From assembly GCA_002364975.1 (NCBI GenBank), contig DEYT01000147.1:22066-29649 (forward strand): a stretch of 7,584 nt of DNA. Direction: 5' to 3'. Both the position numbers and the translations under genes were made by a program. This document shows, in pieces, positions 1-6,533 of the stretch; within the stretch, counting starts at the first letter, position 1; each line of letters opens with the position of its first letter. Under the pieces are notes generated by a model. That model was not told where the DNA came from, did no database searches, and saw only the letters and a list, made by a program, of their open reading frames with translations. Source of the DNA: Opitutia bacterium UBA3151 (GTDB taxonomy: Bacteria > Verrucomicrobiota > Verrucomicrobiia > Opitutales > Seribacteraceae).

Positions 1-923
1 GCCCGCCTCCGAACCACGGCGGCATCCAATGCTTGAAGAATCAAGTAAGCACCTACTAAAATTGCGATTAAAGAGAGGATGGTCAGATTTAAACGAAATG
101 CGGCCGTCATCGCCGCCCGGTCCGCAGCACGATTTTGAGTCGGCGATAGGGTTAAGTTCTGAGGTAATTCTTGTTCTAAACGATTTTCAATTTTGGCCAG
201 GTAAGCCTGGTCTTCTCTTTTATCCAATTGATCGATCACCACTTCTACCCGATTTAACTCCCCGGGCCTGCTAAGAAGAGATTGAACGGTGGGTAAATCA
301 GCCAGTACCAAATCATCCGGCAGCTTACCCTCAGGATCATTGAGAATCATCCTTACCCTCATCTTCGATAAGCGTCCGCTTGCAAGGAAAGAAATATCAT
401 CCCCCATCTTTACTCCCAGTAAATCGGCCCCTTTTTGTCCAACCCATACCTCATTCTCACTCCCTAACCAGTCATACCAATTCGCATCATCATCTGAGAA
501 CTTTAAACTTTCCTGAGCTAAGGTTGGCAGATTTCCCAAAGCAAGCAGGTCTAAACCAATCAGTCGGAGTTGTTTCTTGGCTGAGTTCTCCGCCTTTACT
601 GCAGTCACCGACCCTTCGATGACTGGGACTAGGTGCCAGTCCGGATCCTGACCCAGTCGATCCAGCTTAGCTAGTTCATCCTCCTGCAGCCTTTGCACAG
701 GTGACTCGATCAGAAAATCACTTTGTCCGGAAACCGCCTGATTAAAAAGCCCAAAGTTTGCCGAGGCCGACCGGCTTGCCTGACGAATTCCATTGAAGGC
801 TCCCACACCAACCGCGACAATTCCTAGGAGGAGCAAATAATGCCCGATCTTGCTTCGCCAATGACGAAATGTGGTTCGGAAGAGTAACCACCGAACTAGT
901 TGGATTCGGGCCCGAAAATGCAT
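1..923 (-). CDS. ABC transporter permease, FtsX/MacB-like (partial, C-terminus beyond window)
   Basis: Translating the minus strand from the ATG at 923-921 gives 307 codons with no stop before the left edge, so the 3' part is missing. The visible protein has a short basic N-terminus (RWLLFRTTFRHWRSK), a first membrane segment at about residues 27-44 (YLLLLGIVAVGVGAF), a long soluble stretch at about 50-275 that matches a MacB-type periplasmic domain, and a second membrane segment at about 279-297. This is followed by VVRRR, which sits where FtsX permeases carry their RRxEIGxLRALG-type motif. The family couples ATP hydrolysis in the cytoplasm to mechanical work on lipids, lipoproteins or periplasmic partners. 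The start lies 4 nt after the stop of the ATPase gene, which indicates an operon and translational coupling, and no Shine-Dalgarno is visible. A COG3127/YbbP-like or LolC/E-like role is inferred; the substrate is unknown. Confidence 0.87.
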   Translation of the reverse strand, partial: MHFRARIQLVRWLLFRTTFRHWRSKIGHYLLLLGIVAVGVGAFNGIRQASRSASANFGLFNQAVSGQSDFLIESPVQRLQEDELAKLDRLGQDPDWHLVPVIEGSVTAVKAENSAKKQLRLIGLDLLALGNLPTLAQESLKFSDDDANWYDWLGSENEVWVGQKGADLLGVKMGDDISFLASGRLSKMRVRMILNDPEGKLPDDLVLADLPTVQSLLSRPGELNRVEVVIDQLDKREDQAYLAKIENRLEQELPQNLTLSPTQNRAADRAAMTAAFRLNLTILSLIAILVGAYLILQALDAAVVRRR

Positions 924-927
924 GAGC

Positions 928-1755
928 TTATTCAGCGATTAGGGACCCATCCTTCATCGTGATCACACGGTCACAAATCCGGGTGGACTCATGGTCGTGA
1001 GTAACCAGAAGAAGAGCTACCTCAAGAGTGGAAGATAAAGACTTCAATAATTCCAGTACCTGACTCCCGGATTCGGTATCTAAACTGCCGGTTGGTTCAT
1101 CTGCCAATACCAAACCTGGCTGATGCACCAGTGCCCGGGCAATGGCGACCCGTTGGCGCTCTCCCCCACTTAAAGCATTCGGCAAGTGATCCATACGATG
1201 GCTCAACCCTACCTGTTCAAAAAGATCAGTCACACGCCTGATTCTTTCCTCTTTTTCAATTCCTACTAATTGGGCGGCAAATTCAACATTTTCAAAAGCG
1301 TTTAAAGTGGGCAATAAATGAAAAGACTGGAATACATATCCCATATTTTCCCTCCTTAGCTTTTCCAGTTCTCCATGTTTTAATCCGGTCAAATCCAAGC
1401 CGGCCACTTTGATTAATCCTTCGTCTAGGGGCTCAATTCCGCAAATGCAATTGAGCAAGGTAGACTTCCCACTCCCACTTGGGCCCATCAAACCCACTCT
1501 CTCGCCGGCTAAGATTTCGAGGTCGATTGCCTTGAGCACTTCCACTTGCCCAAAAGATTTTTGGGCACCAACTACTTCCAATGCAATTTTGCTTTTCTTT
1601 ACTTTAGTTGAACCATTCAAGTCGTTAAGGATATGAAAATTTATCAAAAGCCCAAGACGAACCCGCATAAGAACTTTATTCTTTTCGGTTTTCCGGTTAT
1701 TTGGATTAATTCTTATCTGACCAATACCATGAAAATTTAGGATCTTTTCTGCCAT
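928..1755 (-). CDS. ABC transporter ATP-binding protein, YbbA/LolD type
   Basis: This is the ATPase subunit of the operon and would power the adjacent FtsX-like permease from the cytoplasmic side. With the longest start (275 aa) every nucleotide-binding motif is present: Walker A GPSGSGKST at 91-99, Q-loop VFQS at 141-144, signature LSGGERQR at 195-202, Walker B LVLADE at 215-220, D-loop SLD at 224-226 and switch histidine H253. The stretch FQSFHLLPTLNAFENVE is very close to that of E. coli YbbA and related LolD-type proteins. The family is usually about 225-235 aa, and the domain here begins near residue 57, so the first ~45-55 residues (basic, N/K/R-rich) are suspicious. In-frame alternatives are ATG at 1668-1666 (246 aa) and TTG at 1620-1618 (230 aa); none has a good Shine-Dalgarno. 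The family call is secure, but the start and substrate are not. Confidence 0.93.
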   Translation of the reverse strand: MAEKILNFHGIGQIRINPNNRKTEKNKVLMRVRLGLLINFHILNDLNGSTKVKKSKIALEVVGAQKSFGQVEVLKAIDLEILAGERVGLMGPSGSGKSTLLNCICGIEPLDEGLIKVAGLDLTGLKHGELEKLRRENMGYVFQSFHLLPTLNAFENVEFAAQLVGIEKEERIRRVTDLFEQVGLSHRMDHLPNALSGGERQRVAIARALVHQPGLVLADEPTGSLDTESGSQVLELLKSLSSTLEVALLLVTHDHESTRICDRVITMKDGSLIAE

Positions 1756-1773
1756 TTCCGCTAAATATACAGG

Positions 1774-1801
1774 AAAATAATCATTGGCTTACCGCATTCA
1801 A
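1774..1801 (-). promoter_or_regulatory. Candidate sigma70-type promoter for the ABC operon
   Basis: On the minus strand TTGAAT (1801-1796) is followed by a 16-nt spacer and TATTTT (1779-1774). A further TATATT lies a few bases downstream. Transcription would start about 10-20 nt before the ATG at 1755, giving a very short leader if that start is used and a longer one if 1668 or 1620 is used. The assignment rests on consensus matching only. Confidence 0.4.
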
Positions 1802-1816
1802 AAAAAGAAAAGCCAA
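1784..1816. repeat. Inverted repeat in the divergent promoter region
   Basis: TTGGCTT (1784-1790) and AAGCCAA (1810-1816) are perfect 7-bp inverted arms separated by 19 bp. The arms bracket the -35 box of the leftward promoter and end 5 bp before the -35 box of the rightward promoter. That position would suit a regulator acting on both directions, but the arms are short and A-rich sequence surrounds them, so chance is possible. Confidence 0.3.
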
Positions 1817-1821
1817 AGCAT

Positions 1822-1850
1822 TTGACGGAGCAAAAAAGTAGTGCTTATTT
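1822..1850 (+). promoter_or_regulatory. Candidate sigma70-type promoter for the secreted esterase
   Basis: TTGACG (1822-1827) lies 17 nt upstream of TTATTT (1845-1850). The predicted transcription start near 1857 leaves a leader of about 29 nt before the ATG at 1886. This promoter would overlap the in-frame GTG at 1841, so that upstream start could not be used from this transcript, which supports the ATG at 1886. Confidence 0.45.
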
Positions 1851-1885
1851 ATCCCGATCAAAATCCAACTAAAAAAACCATTAAA

Positions 1886-3034
1886 ATGCGCTTTTTTGTC
1901 CCCCTCATTTTTCTTTCTTTTTTCAAGTTAAACGCGGCAGAAAGCACATCGAGTTGGAATTGGCACCAACAGTTTCCCTGGGTCTACAGTGAAGCGGAAT
2001 CCGACTGGCATTACTGGCATGCCGGAGCCGACGGACAATTTTATCTTTGGAAAGACAAGGACCAAACCTGGTATCGTTTTGACACTACTAAGTCCGTATG
2101 GATCTCCACCCTCTGGGACTCCTATTTTTCAAGTTCCGACAGTTCGAGCAATAAGGATGACAGTTCCGGGAATTACTCATGGAGCTGGTACGATAAGGAC
2201 AGCTCCAAAGAACAAACGAGTGATACCTCTGACACTCTCTCCCTTTCTCTTTCCCACGACGGACTCATCCGGGAATATCTTCTCTATGTCCCCTCCTCTT
2301 ACAGTGGAAGCACCCAAGTCCCTTTGCTCTTTAATTTTCACGGCTTTGGCGGAACATCCAGCAGTCATTTGAGTTCCGCGGACATGCGATCCCTCGCTGA
2401 CGAGGAAAACTTTATCTTGGTTTACCCACAGGGCTCACTCATTAGCGGTTCCCCCCACTGGAACTCGTCTCTCCCCGGGGGAGACAACAAAAGTACTGCA
2501 GATGACATCGGCTTTGTGGACGCCATGATTTCTTCCATTTCCTCCACCTATCAAATTGACCCCAACCGTATTTATGCCTGCGGCTATTCGAATGGTGGCA
2601 TGATGTCTTACTTTCTCGCGGGTTCGATGAGCGACAAAATCGCGGCCATTGGTTCGATGTCAGGCACCATGCTCGAGGGCAATCCAACCCCTGCCAATCC
2701 AGTGGCTATGATCAACATCCACGGAACCAATGATTCTGATCTTCCTTACTCTGGTGGAGATGGAAGTACATCCACGGTCGATACACTGACCTACTGGGCT
2801 GAGCAAAATGGGGCAAGCACCATTCCCGTGGTTAACAACCTTAGCTCGGGTAGTTTAAGCGTCGAGAAATCCATCTATTCAGACAGCAATGGAACCACTT
2901 GGGTGGAACACTACAAAGTAAATGGAGGCGGACATGTCTGGATCGATTTAGATATTAATGGCTCCAACGCGAACCAGTTGATTTGGGACTTTTTTAAAAA
3001 GCATGATCTCAATGGTCCCCTCATCAATCCCTGA
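1886..3034 (+). CDS. Secreted PHB-depolymerase/feruloyl-esterase-like alpha/beta hydrolase with W-rich N-terminal module
   Basis: This 382-aa exported hydrolase belongs to the LpqC/PHB depolymerase esterase group (COG3509-like), which cleaves ester bonds in polyesters, feruloylated polysaccharides or acetylated sugars. The start at 1886 was chosen because a typical signal peptide (MRFFVPLIFLSFFKLNAAES) begins there and a candidate promoter overlaps the upstream GTG at 1841. After the signal peptide, residues 24-72 form a tryptophan/tyrosine-rich module (PWVYS, WHYWHAGADGQFYLW). A Ser/Asp/Lys linker follows at about 80-118, then the hydrolase domain at about 119-375. Visible catalytic features are the oxyanion motif FHGFGG (151-156), nucleophile S235 in GYSNGG, D283 in HGTNDSDLPY and H350 in GGGHVW. 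The triad is therefore complete and the enzyme is probably active outside the cytoplasm. The substrate cannot be told from sequence. It is transcribed divergently from the ABC operon. Confidence 0.88.
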   Translation: MRFFVPLIFLSFFKLNAAESTSSWNWHQQFPWVYSEAESDWHYWHAGADGQFYLWKDKDQTWYRFDTTKSVWISTLWDSYFSSSDSSSNKDDSSGNYSWSWYDKDSSKEQTSDTSDTLSLSLSHDGLIREYLLYVPSSYSGSTQVPLLFNFHGFGGTSSSHLSSADMRSLADEENFILVYPQGSLISGSPHWNSSLPGGDNKSTADDIGFVDAMISSISSTYQIDPNRIYACGYSNGGMMSYFLAGSMSDKIAAIGSMSGTMLEGNPTPANPVAMINIHGTNDSDLPYSGGDGSTSTVDTLTYWAEQNGASTIPVVNNLSSGSLSVEKSIYSDSNGTTWVEHYKVNGGGHVWIDLDINGSNANQLIWDFFKKHDLNGPLINP

Positions 3035-3096
3035 TCCACTTAACGCAATCATATCCGTACAGCACGCTTGCCCGAATTTAAAACTTCGGCTAAAGT

Positions 3097-3101
3097 AAGG
3101 A
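3097..3101 (+). promoter_or_regulatory. Shine-Dalgarno sequence of the DUF2805 gene
   Basis: AAGGA lies 6 nt before the ATG at 3108. It is the only convincing Shine-Dalgarno match I find upstream of any start in this window, and it fixes the start of the small downstream gene. Confidence 0.6.
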
Positions 3102-3107
3102 TTTAGA

Positions 3108-3389
3108 ATGAAATCGAAGCAGTCCAATAAACCGATTACCCGGGTCAAAAAACCAGAACCTCCCAAAAACAGTCCAGATTGGATTATTTGGGCGGCCTGG
3201 GCGGACCGCATCACCTTTGAGGAAATTCGTAAGGTTACTGGACTATCCGAGAGCAAGGTGATCGCCCATATGAGAAAGTCTCTCAGACCCTCCAGCTTTC
3301 GACTATGGCGTAAACGGGCATCCACGCAAAGCATCAAGCATCAAAAACTATTTCGCCACCGTCGAGATTATTCCCGGGACCAAGATTGA
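3108..3389 (+). CDS. TIGR03643/DUF2805 family small protein
   Basis: This 93-aa basic cytoplasmic protein is recognisable as the TIGR03643/DUF2805 family by the string DWIIWAAWADRITFEEI at residues 24-40, then a helix-turn-helix-like GLSESKVIAHMRKSLRPSS at 45-63 and the family ending FRLWRKRASTQSIKHQKLF at 64-82. The central part reads like a small helical DNA- or RNA-binding fold, and the flanking lysine/arginine-rich tails fit nucleic-acid binding, but the function of the family is not established as far as I know. The gene starts 73 nt after the esterase stop on the same strand with its own good Shine-Dalgarno, so co-transcription is possible. It converges with the next gene, with only 18 nt between stops. 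An overlapping antisense reading frame of 129 codons at 2948-3337 is not supported by any family match. Confidence 0.88.
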   Translation: MKSKQSNKPITRVKKPEPPKNSPDWIIWAAWADRITFEEIRKVTGLSESKVIAHMRKSLRPSSFRLWRKRASTQSIKHQKLFRHRRDYSRDQD

Positions 3390-3407
3390 TTGTATTCTTA
3401 ATCCCAT

Positions 3408-4319
3408 CTAAACCGACTTCTTTATTTCTTTTTTAATTCGGTCGATTAGGAACGAATTGGAGATACCAACCTCCACTCGTATAATTTTACCTTCCCGCGT
3501 GACCTGATAACTATTTAAGATTTGCTCCGTATTACTATCCTTGCCCGCTTTCATTTCCATCATTGCCAGGCCCCCTCGTACCATATTTTCAATTGGTTCT
3601 GAAACCTCTATGGAGGTTGTCTTCAACAAAGCAACTAATTTTAACTCACCATTTTGATCACCAATTACCATTCCACAGGAGTCTATTTTATCTGCCATCG
3701 ATCTGCCCCATTCATTGAACTCAACAACCTCCATGACGTTTTTTACATTGGCGAAGAATAAAAAACCAGGATCTACCAGTAAACCAGTCAGGGATTGATG
3801 AATGGGATGAAGTTCGATGCTCTTACCAAAGCCGTTCGCAAAAAAAATGCCATCCGAGACATAATCACGATCGGGTCCAAAAATCATCTTCCCATTTTCA
3901 AGGGCAGTGAATGCCATCGGGCGCCTGCCCTTTTGAGAAGAAAAAATGGTATTCTCCCCTACTTTTGAACCTTCAATTGAGTCTTTCGATTGGGCAAACC
4001 CCGAAACGATTTCAGCATTAATTCCACCCTCTAAAATTCCAATTCCCTTATGTTTCTCTCCAGTACCAAACATAGTAAAACTGGATATTTTCATCGGATG
4101 AATCCCGTACTTTTCCTGTACCTTCAAAACTTTTCTCTGTACCTCGGGCATGTTTTCAAAAGCATCCTCCATGAAGATTCCAATTTCTGAATTCCTTACC
4201 GAATCAAAATTCATATGCATAATCCAGTTTGAATCTGCTGAAACCTTTTTAAGATCAAGCGGCTTAGCACTGGCAAAAAACGGGGTAGAAATCAGTGCGA
4301 GTGCGTAAAAGATTTTCAT
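3408..4319 (-). CDS. Exported protein of unknown function
   Basis: This 303-aa protein has a clear Sec signal peptide (MKIFYALALISTPFFASA, probable cleavage after A18) and no later membrane segment, so it is expected in the periplasm or outside the cell. I do not recognise a named domain. The mature N-terminus, LDLKKVSADSNWIMHMNFDSVRNSEIG, resembles hypothetical exported proteins of Planctomycetes and Verrucomicrobia that begin with a 'W-hydrophobic-H-hydrophobic-D' strand followed by 'xxxRxSxxG'. The rest is a mix of short beta strands and helices, with a lysine-rich C-terminus (IDRIKKEIKKSV). Cysteine is rare (C215 only), so there is no disulphide pattern or haem motif. The ATG at 4319 places the signal peptide correctly, and no Shine-Dalgarno precedes it. 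It follows the serine hydrolase gene on the same strand by 197 nt, so it probably has its own promoter. Confidence 0.8.
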   Translation of the reverse strand: MKIFYALALISTPFFASAKPLDLKKVSADSNWIMHMNFDSVRNSEIGIFMEDAFENMPEVQRKVLKVQEKYGIHPMKISSFTMFGTGEKHKGIGILEGGINAEIVSGFAQSKDSIEGSKVGENTIFSSQKGRRPMAFTALENGKMIFGPDRDYVSDGIFFANGFGKSIELHPIHQSLTGLLVDPGFLFFANVKNVMEVVEFNEWGRSMADKIDSCGMVIGDQNGELKLVALLKTTSIEVSEPIENMVRGGLAMMEMKAGKDSNTEQILNSYQVTREGKIIRVEVGISNSFLIDRIKKEIKKSV

Positions 4320-4405
4320 AATTATGGTGAATATAAAATGGCGGACTTTTTAATACTAGAACTAATTTTTGGAATATAATTGGGGTCGATTTAAAACTCT
4401 CATGT

Positions 4406-4449
4406 CACTGGCTCAATATGTCGAGATTTTTAATCTAAGAAATCCAGTG
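4406..4449. repeat. Nested inverted repeat between the serine hydrolase and exported-protein genes
   Basis: Outer arms CACTGG (4406-4411) and CCAGTG (4444-4449) enclose a smaller hairpin, AGATT-ttt-AATCT (4424-4436). Neither orientation has a T-run directly after the outer stem, so it is a poor rho-independent terminator. It could be a processing or attenuation structure in the leftward transcript, or coincidence. The rest of the 197-nt gap (4320-4516) holds no open gene and no clear promoter. Confidence 0.35.
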
Positions 4450-4516
4450 GTCAGGCTTCCAAAAATAATCCATTCGGTAAAGCTTTCCTTCTTGATTTTC
4501 TAACTTCGGCTTCGAT

Positions 4517-5785
4517 TCAAGGAGCTTTCTCCGAAACTAGGGCATCATAGATCAATCCCTTCAGAGCCCACTCCGTGTTAAAAGTATAAGGCATTACCTG
4601 CTCCAGAGTAAGTACCACCAGATCATCTTTAGGAGATATCCAATAATGAGTACTCGCCGCTCCGCCCCAGCCATACTCTCCTACTCGACCATCCGGGTCC
4701 CAATCGCTCATTTTCACCCGTACCGAGAAACCGTGCCCGTACCCAACTCCTTCACGAACCTCATCTCCGAAAGTCACCCACCCCGCTTCTTTAGCAACTT
4801 GGTTGGTGGTCATTAACTTCACACTCTTTTTCTTTAAATACCGTTTCCCTTCGAACTTCCCTCCGTTTGCAATCATCAACAGAAAACGCATGTAATCCGA
4901 TGCGGTGGAACATAGCCCACCCCCGCCGGACTTGAAAGTTGGGTTTTCCAGATACCGACTGGTCTTCGGATCATCCTTCAAAGTTAACTTTCCCTCCTTA
5001 TACTTATAATTTGCTGCAAACCGGCCGACCTTACCTTTGGGAACATAAAAGTCAGTGTCTTTCATCTTTAAGGGCTCAAGGATACGCACCTTGAGGAACT
5101 GATCAAAGGGTATACCCGACGCCACTTCCAATACGCCCCCCAATACATCAGTCGAACATCCATAGACCCAGTCCGAACCCGGGTGAAAAACTAAAGGAAC
5201 TTTACTCATGCCATGGACCATGGGGATCAGTTTTTTGTCGCGGTCCAGCACACCAGCATCCCGGTGTGCCTCTCTGATTTCTTTCTGGGAAGACCAACCG
5301 TAAGTCAGACCCGAGGTGTGCCTAAGCAAATCCGCAACGGTAACCTCCCTTTTGGGATTAACCAGACCACTTCTACCCAACACCTTCATTTCTTTAAGGG
5401 ATGGAAAATACTTGGAAATCGAATCATTTAAATTCAATTTACCGTCCTCCTTAAGCATGAGGGCAGCTACCGAGGTAATCGCCTTAGTCATCGAATAAAT
5501 TCGGAAAATAGTATCCTTCTCCATCGGTAAATTTTTCTCCCTGTCCCTCAAACCGTAAGTACCAAAATGAGCGACTTTTCCTTTTCTGGCAACCATCACA
5601 ATGCCTCCAACCAATTTCTGATTGGCAACTAAATCATTCATCTTGGTATCAACCCATTGTAATTTTTTGGAATCCATACCCACGAACTCGGGTGTTACCG
5701 TCTTGAATATTTCTTTTTCGTTTTCTCCAAAAAGAAAGCATCCGAAGCCTAAAAAAAAGGAAATAAAACTAAAATACAATTTCAT
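4517..5785 (-). CDS. Exported serine hydrolase, class C beta-lactamase/EstB-like family
   Basis: This 422-aa protein has a hydrophobic N-terminal signal segment (residues 1-20, FSFISFFLGFGCFLFG) followed by a full beta-lactamase-fold (PF00144) domain. The nucleophile motif is SMTK (S98, K101). The second motif is WVYGCSTDVLG with Y208 as the likely general base; family members usually read YS or YN there, so Y-G-C-S is slightly unusual. The third, KTG-equivalent, motif is WGGAAST at 373-379, the form typical of EstB-like esterases and not of true AmpC enzymes. Supporting family strings are LLRHTSGLTYG (153-163), PLKMKDTDFYVP (238-249) and GGGGLCSTASDYMRF (287-301). It probably cleaves small esters, amides or peptidoglycan-like substrates in the periplasm. 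C16 does not sit in a proper lipobox, so a lipoprotein is unlikely. The start is set by the signal peptide, and no Shine-Dalgarno is present. Confidence 0.92.
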   Translation of the reverse strand: MKLYFSFISFFLGFGCFLFGENEKEIFKTVTPEFVGMDSKKLQWVDTKMNDLVANQKLVGGIVMVARKGKVAHFGTYGLRDREKNLPMEKDTIFRIYSMTKAITSVAALMLKEDGKLNLNDSISKYFPSLKEMKVLGRSGLVNPKREVTVADLLRHTSGLTYGWSSQKEIREAHRDAGVLDRDKKLIPMVHGMSKVPLVFHPGSDWVYGCSTDVLGGVLEVASGIPFDQFLKVRILEPLKMKDTDFYVPKGKVGRFAANYKYKEGKLTLKDDPKTSRYLENPTFKSGGGGLCSTASDYMRFLLMIANGGKFEGKRYLKKKSVKLMTTNQVAKEAGWVTFGDEVREGVGYGHGFSVRVKMSDWDPDGRVGEYGWGGAASTHYWISPKDDLVVLTLEQVMPYTFNTEWALKGLIYDALVSEKAP

Positions 5786-5800
5786 GATATTTTACTGCAT

Positions 5801-5814
5801 ATTCGAATTCGAAT
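5801..5814. promoter_or_regulatory. 14-bp perfect palindrome upstream of the serine hydrolase gene
   Basis: ATTCGAATTCGAAT reads identically on both strands and contains two overlapping TTCGAA units. It ends 15 nt before the ATG at 5785 of the leftward serine hydrolase gene, within an 83-nt gap. The position and symmetry fit an operator or a small 5' leader hairpin. I cannot place a convincing -35/-10 pair with it. Confidence 0.4.
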
Positions 5815-5868
5815 CTGGCACCTTTTTACCCAAACAAAAGTGTAAATTTAGAAGAGATCATTTGAATT

Positions 5869-6426
5869 CTAGTTGATTTGGTCGATCGGAATCGCATTTT
5901 TCTCCATTAATTCTTCAAATTCTTTCAGACAGGATGCATGTTCCAAATAAATCTCCGACATTAGGGCTAAGATAGCCAAATCCTTTTGCTCAACCGGAAC
6001 CCTGACATGGAACTCATAATCTTCCCGCCCTCTTGGACCACCCAAGTCATGAACCTGTAAACCAACCCCACCATGCTTGTCGACATAAGCAACCACTTGT
6101 CTTACCGCCGAACCTTCCGCGCCCACAATCGTTCTCGATTCTTTCCAATCCCCATGACGCTCACAAAATACATGATGACGCTGCATCAAATCTTCAAACC
6201 CACTTGCACAAGATTGTCGCTCGCCATAAAGATTATCGAGTAGGCTTAATACCAACTTGTCTTTCCAGTCCACAGATATCGAAAAATAAACATCCGAATC
6301 TTGGACTTGGGTGGGATCACCCTTAAAAAAGACAAGGTTACCATCCCTTTCGATTCCCGCATGTACCTGAATGTGGCTAGAGTCCTGAAAGACTCCAATC
6401 TTTTGGGTATGTTTCCAATTTTTCAT
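5869..6426 (-). CDS. Unknown cytoplasmic protein made of two tandem ~90-aa repeats
   Basis: This 185-aa soluble protein has no signal peptide or membrane segment, and I do not recognise its family. It is an internal duplication. Residues 20-31 (QVHAGIERDGNL) match 110-121 (QVVAYVDKHGGV) at an offset of 90. Residues 52-81 match 145-174 without gaps at an offset of 93, with 13 identities in 30 positions, including V52/V145, KD 55-56/148-149, L60/L153, Y67/Y160, SC 72-73/165-166, FE 77-78/170-171 and LM 80-81/173-174. Each copy seems to be a beta-strand hairpin followed by strands and then a long helix ending in 'FExLM'. Conserved C73/C166 are the most striking shared residues. The gene sits 83 nt upstream of the serine hydrolase on the same strand. 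The ATG at 6426 lacks a Shine-Dalgarno; just before it is a 4-codon mini-frame (6442-6431) that is probably chance. Confidence 0.82.
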   Translation of the reverse strand: MKNWKHTQKIGVFQDSSHIQVHAGIERDGNLVFFKGDPTQVQDSDVYFSISVDWKDKLVLSLLDNLYGERQSCASGFEDLMQRHHVFCERHGDWKESRTIVGAEGSAVRQVVAYVDKHGGVGLQVHDLGGPRGREDYEFHVRVPVEQKDLAILALMSEIYLEHASCLKEFEELMEKNAIPIDQIN

Positions 6427-6533
6427 CAGGCTAAACTTTCATCCAATCGAACGCTGAGGTTCAAGAACTAAAAAAAATTTTAAATCTTTAACTACCGCCG
6501 AAAGGAAAGCTATCCGCTCAAGTTCCTAGACAA

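Noticed and set aside
29..622. Three plus-strand frames of about 75-81 codons near the left edge
   Set aside because: They are antisense to the continuous permease reading frame, and their proline/serine-rich translations look like shadow sequence.
1841..1885. GTG start 15 codons upstream for the esterase
   Set aside because: It would place a polar Lys/Pro/Asn-rich stretch before the signal peptide and overlaps the predicted -10 region; the ATG at 1886 gives a normal signal peptide.
3072..3089. CCGAA/TTCGG hairpin as terminator of the esterase gene
   Set aside because: It has only a 5-bp stem with an 8-nt loop and no T-run after it, so it is not a credible rho-independent terminator.
2948..3337. 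129-codon minus-strand frame opposite the DUF2805 gene
   Set aside because: It overlaps the esterase end and a plus-strand gene with a clear family match and a Shine-Dalgarno; its own translation has no recognisable domain.
4517..5785. Interpretation as an antibiotic-resistance beta-lactamase
   Set aside because: The third motif is WGGAAST instead of KTG, and overall motifs are EstB-like, so a general serine hydrolase is more likely than a resistance enzyme.
6033..6326. 97-codon plus-strand frame
   Set aside because: It is antisense to the duplicated-domain gene, whose internal repeat is preserved at protein level; this frame has a low-complexity H/P/S-rich translation.
6431..6442. Mini-frame ATG-AAA-GTT-TAG just before the duplicated-domain gene as a regulatory leader peptide
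   Set aside because: It is four codons with no Shine-Dalgarno and no attenuator-like structure; chance explains it.
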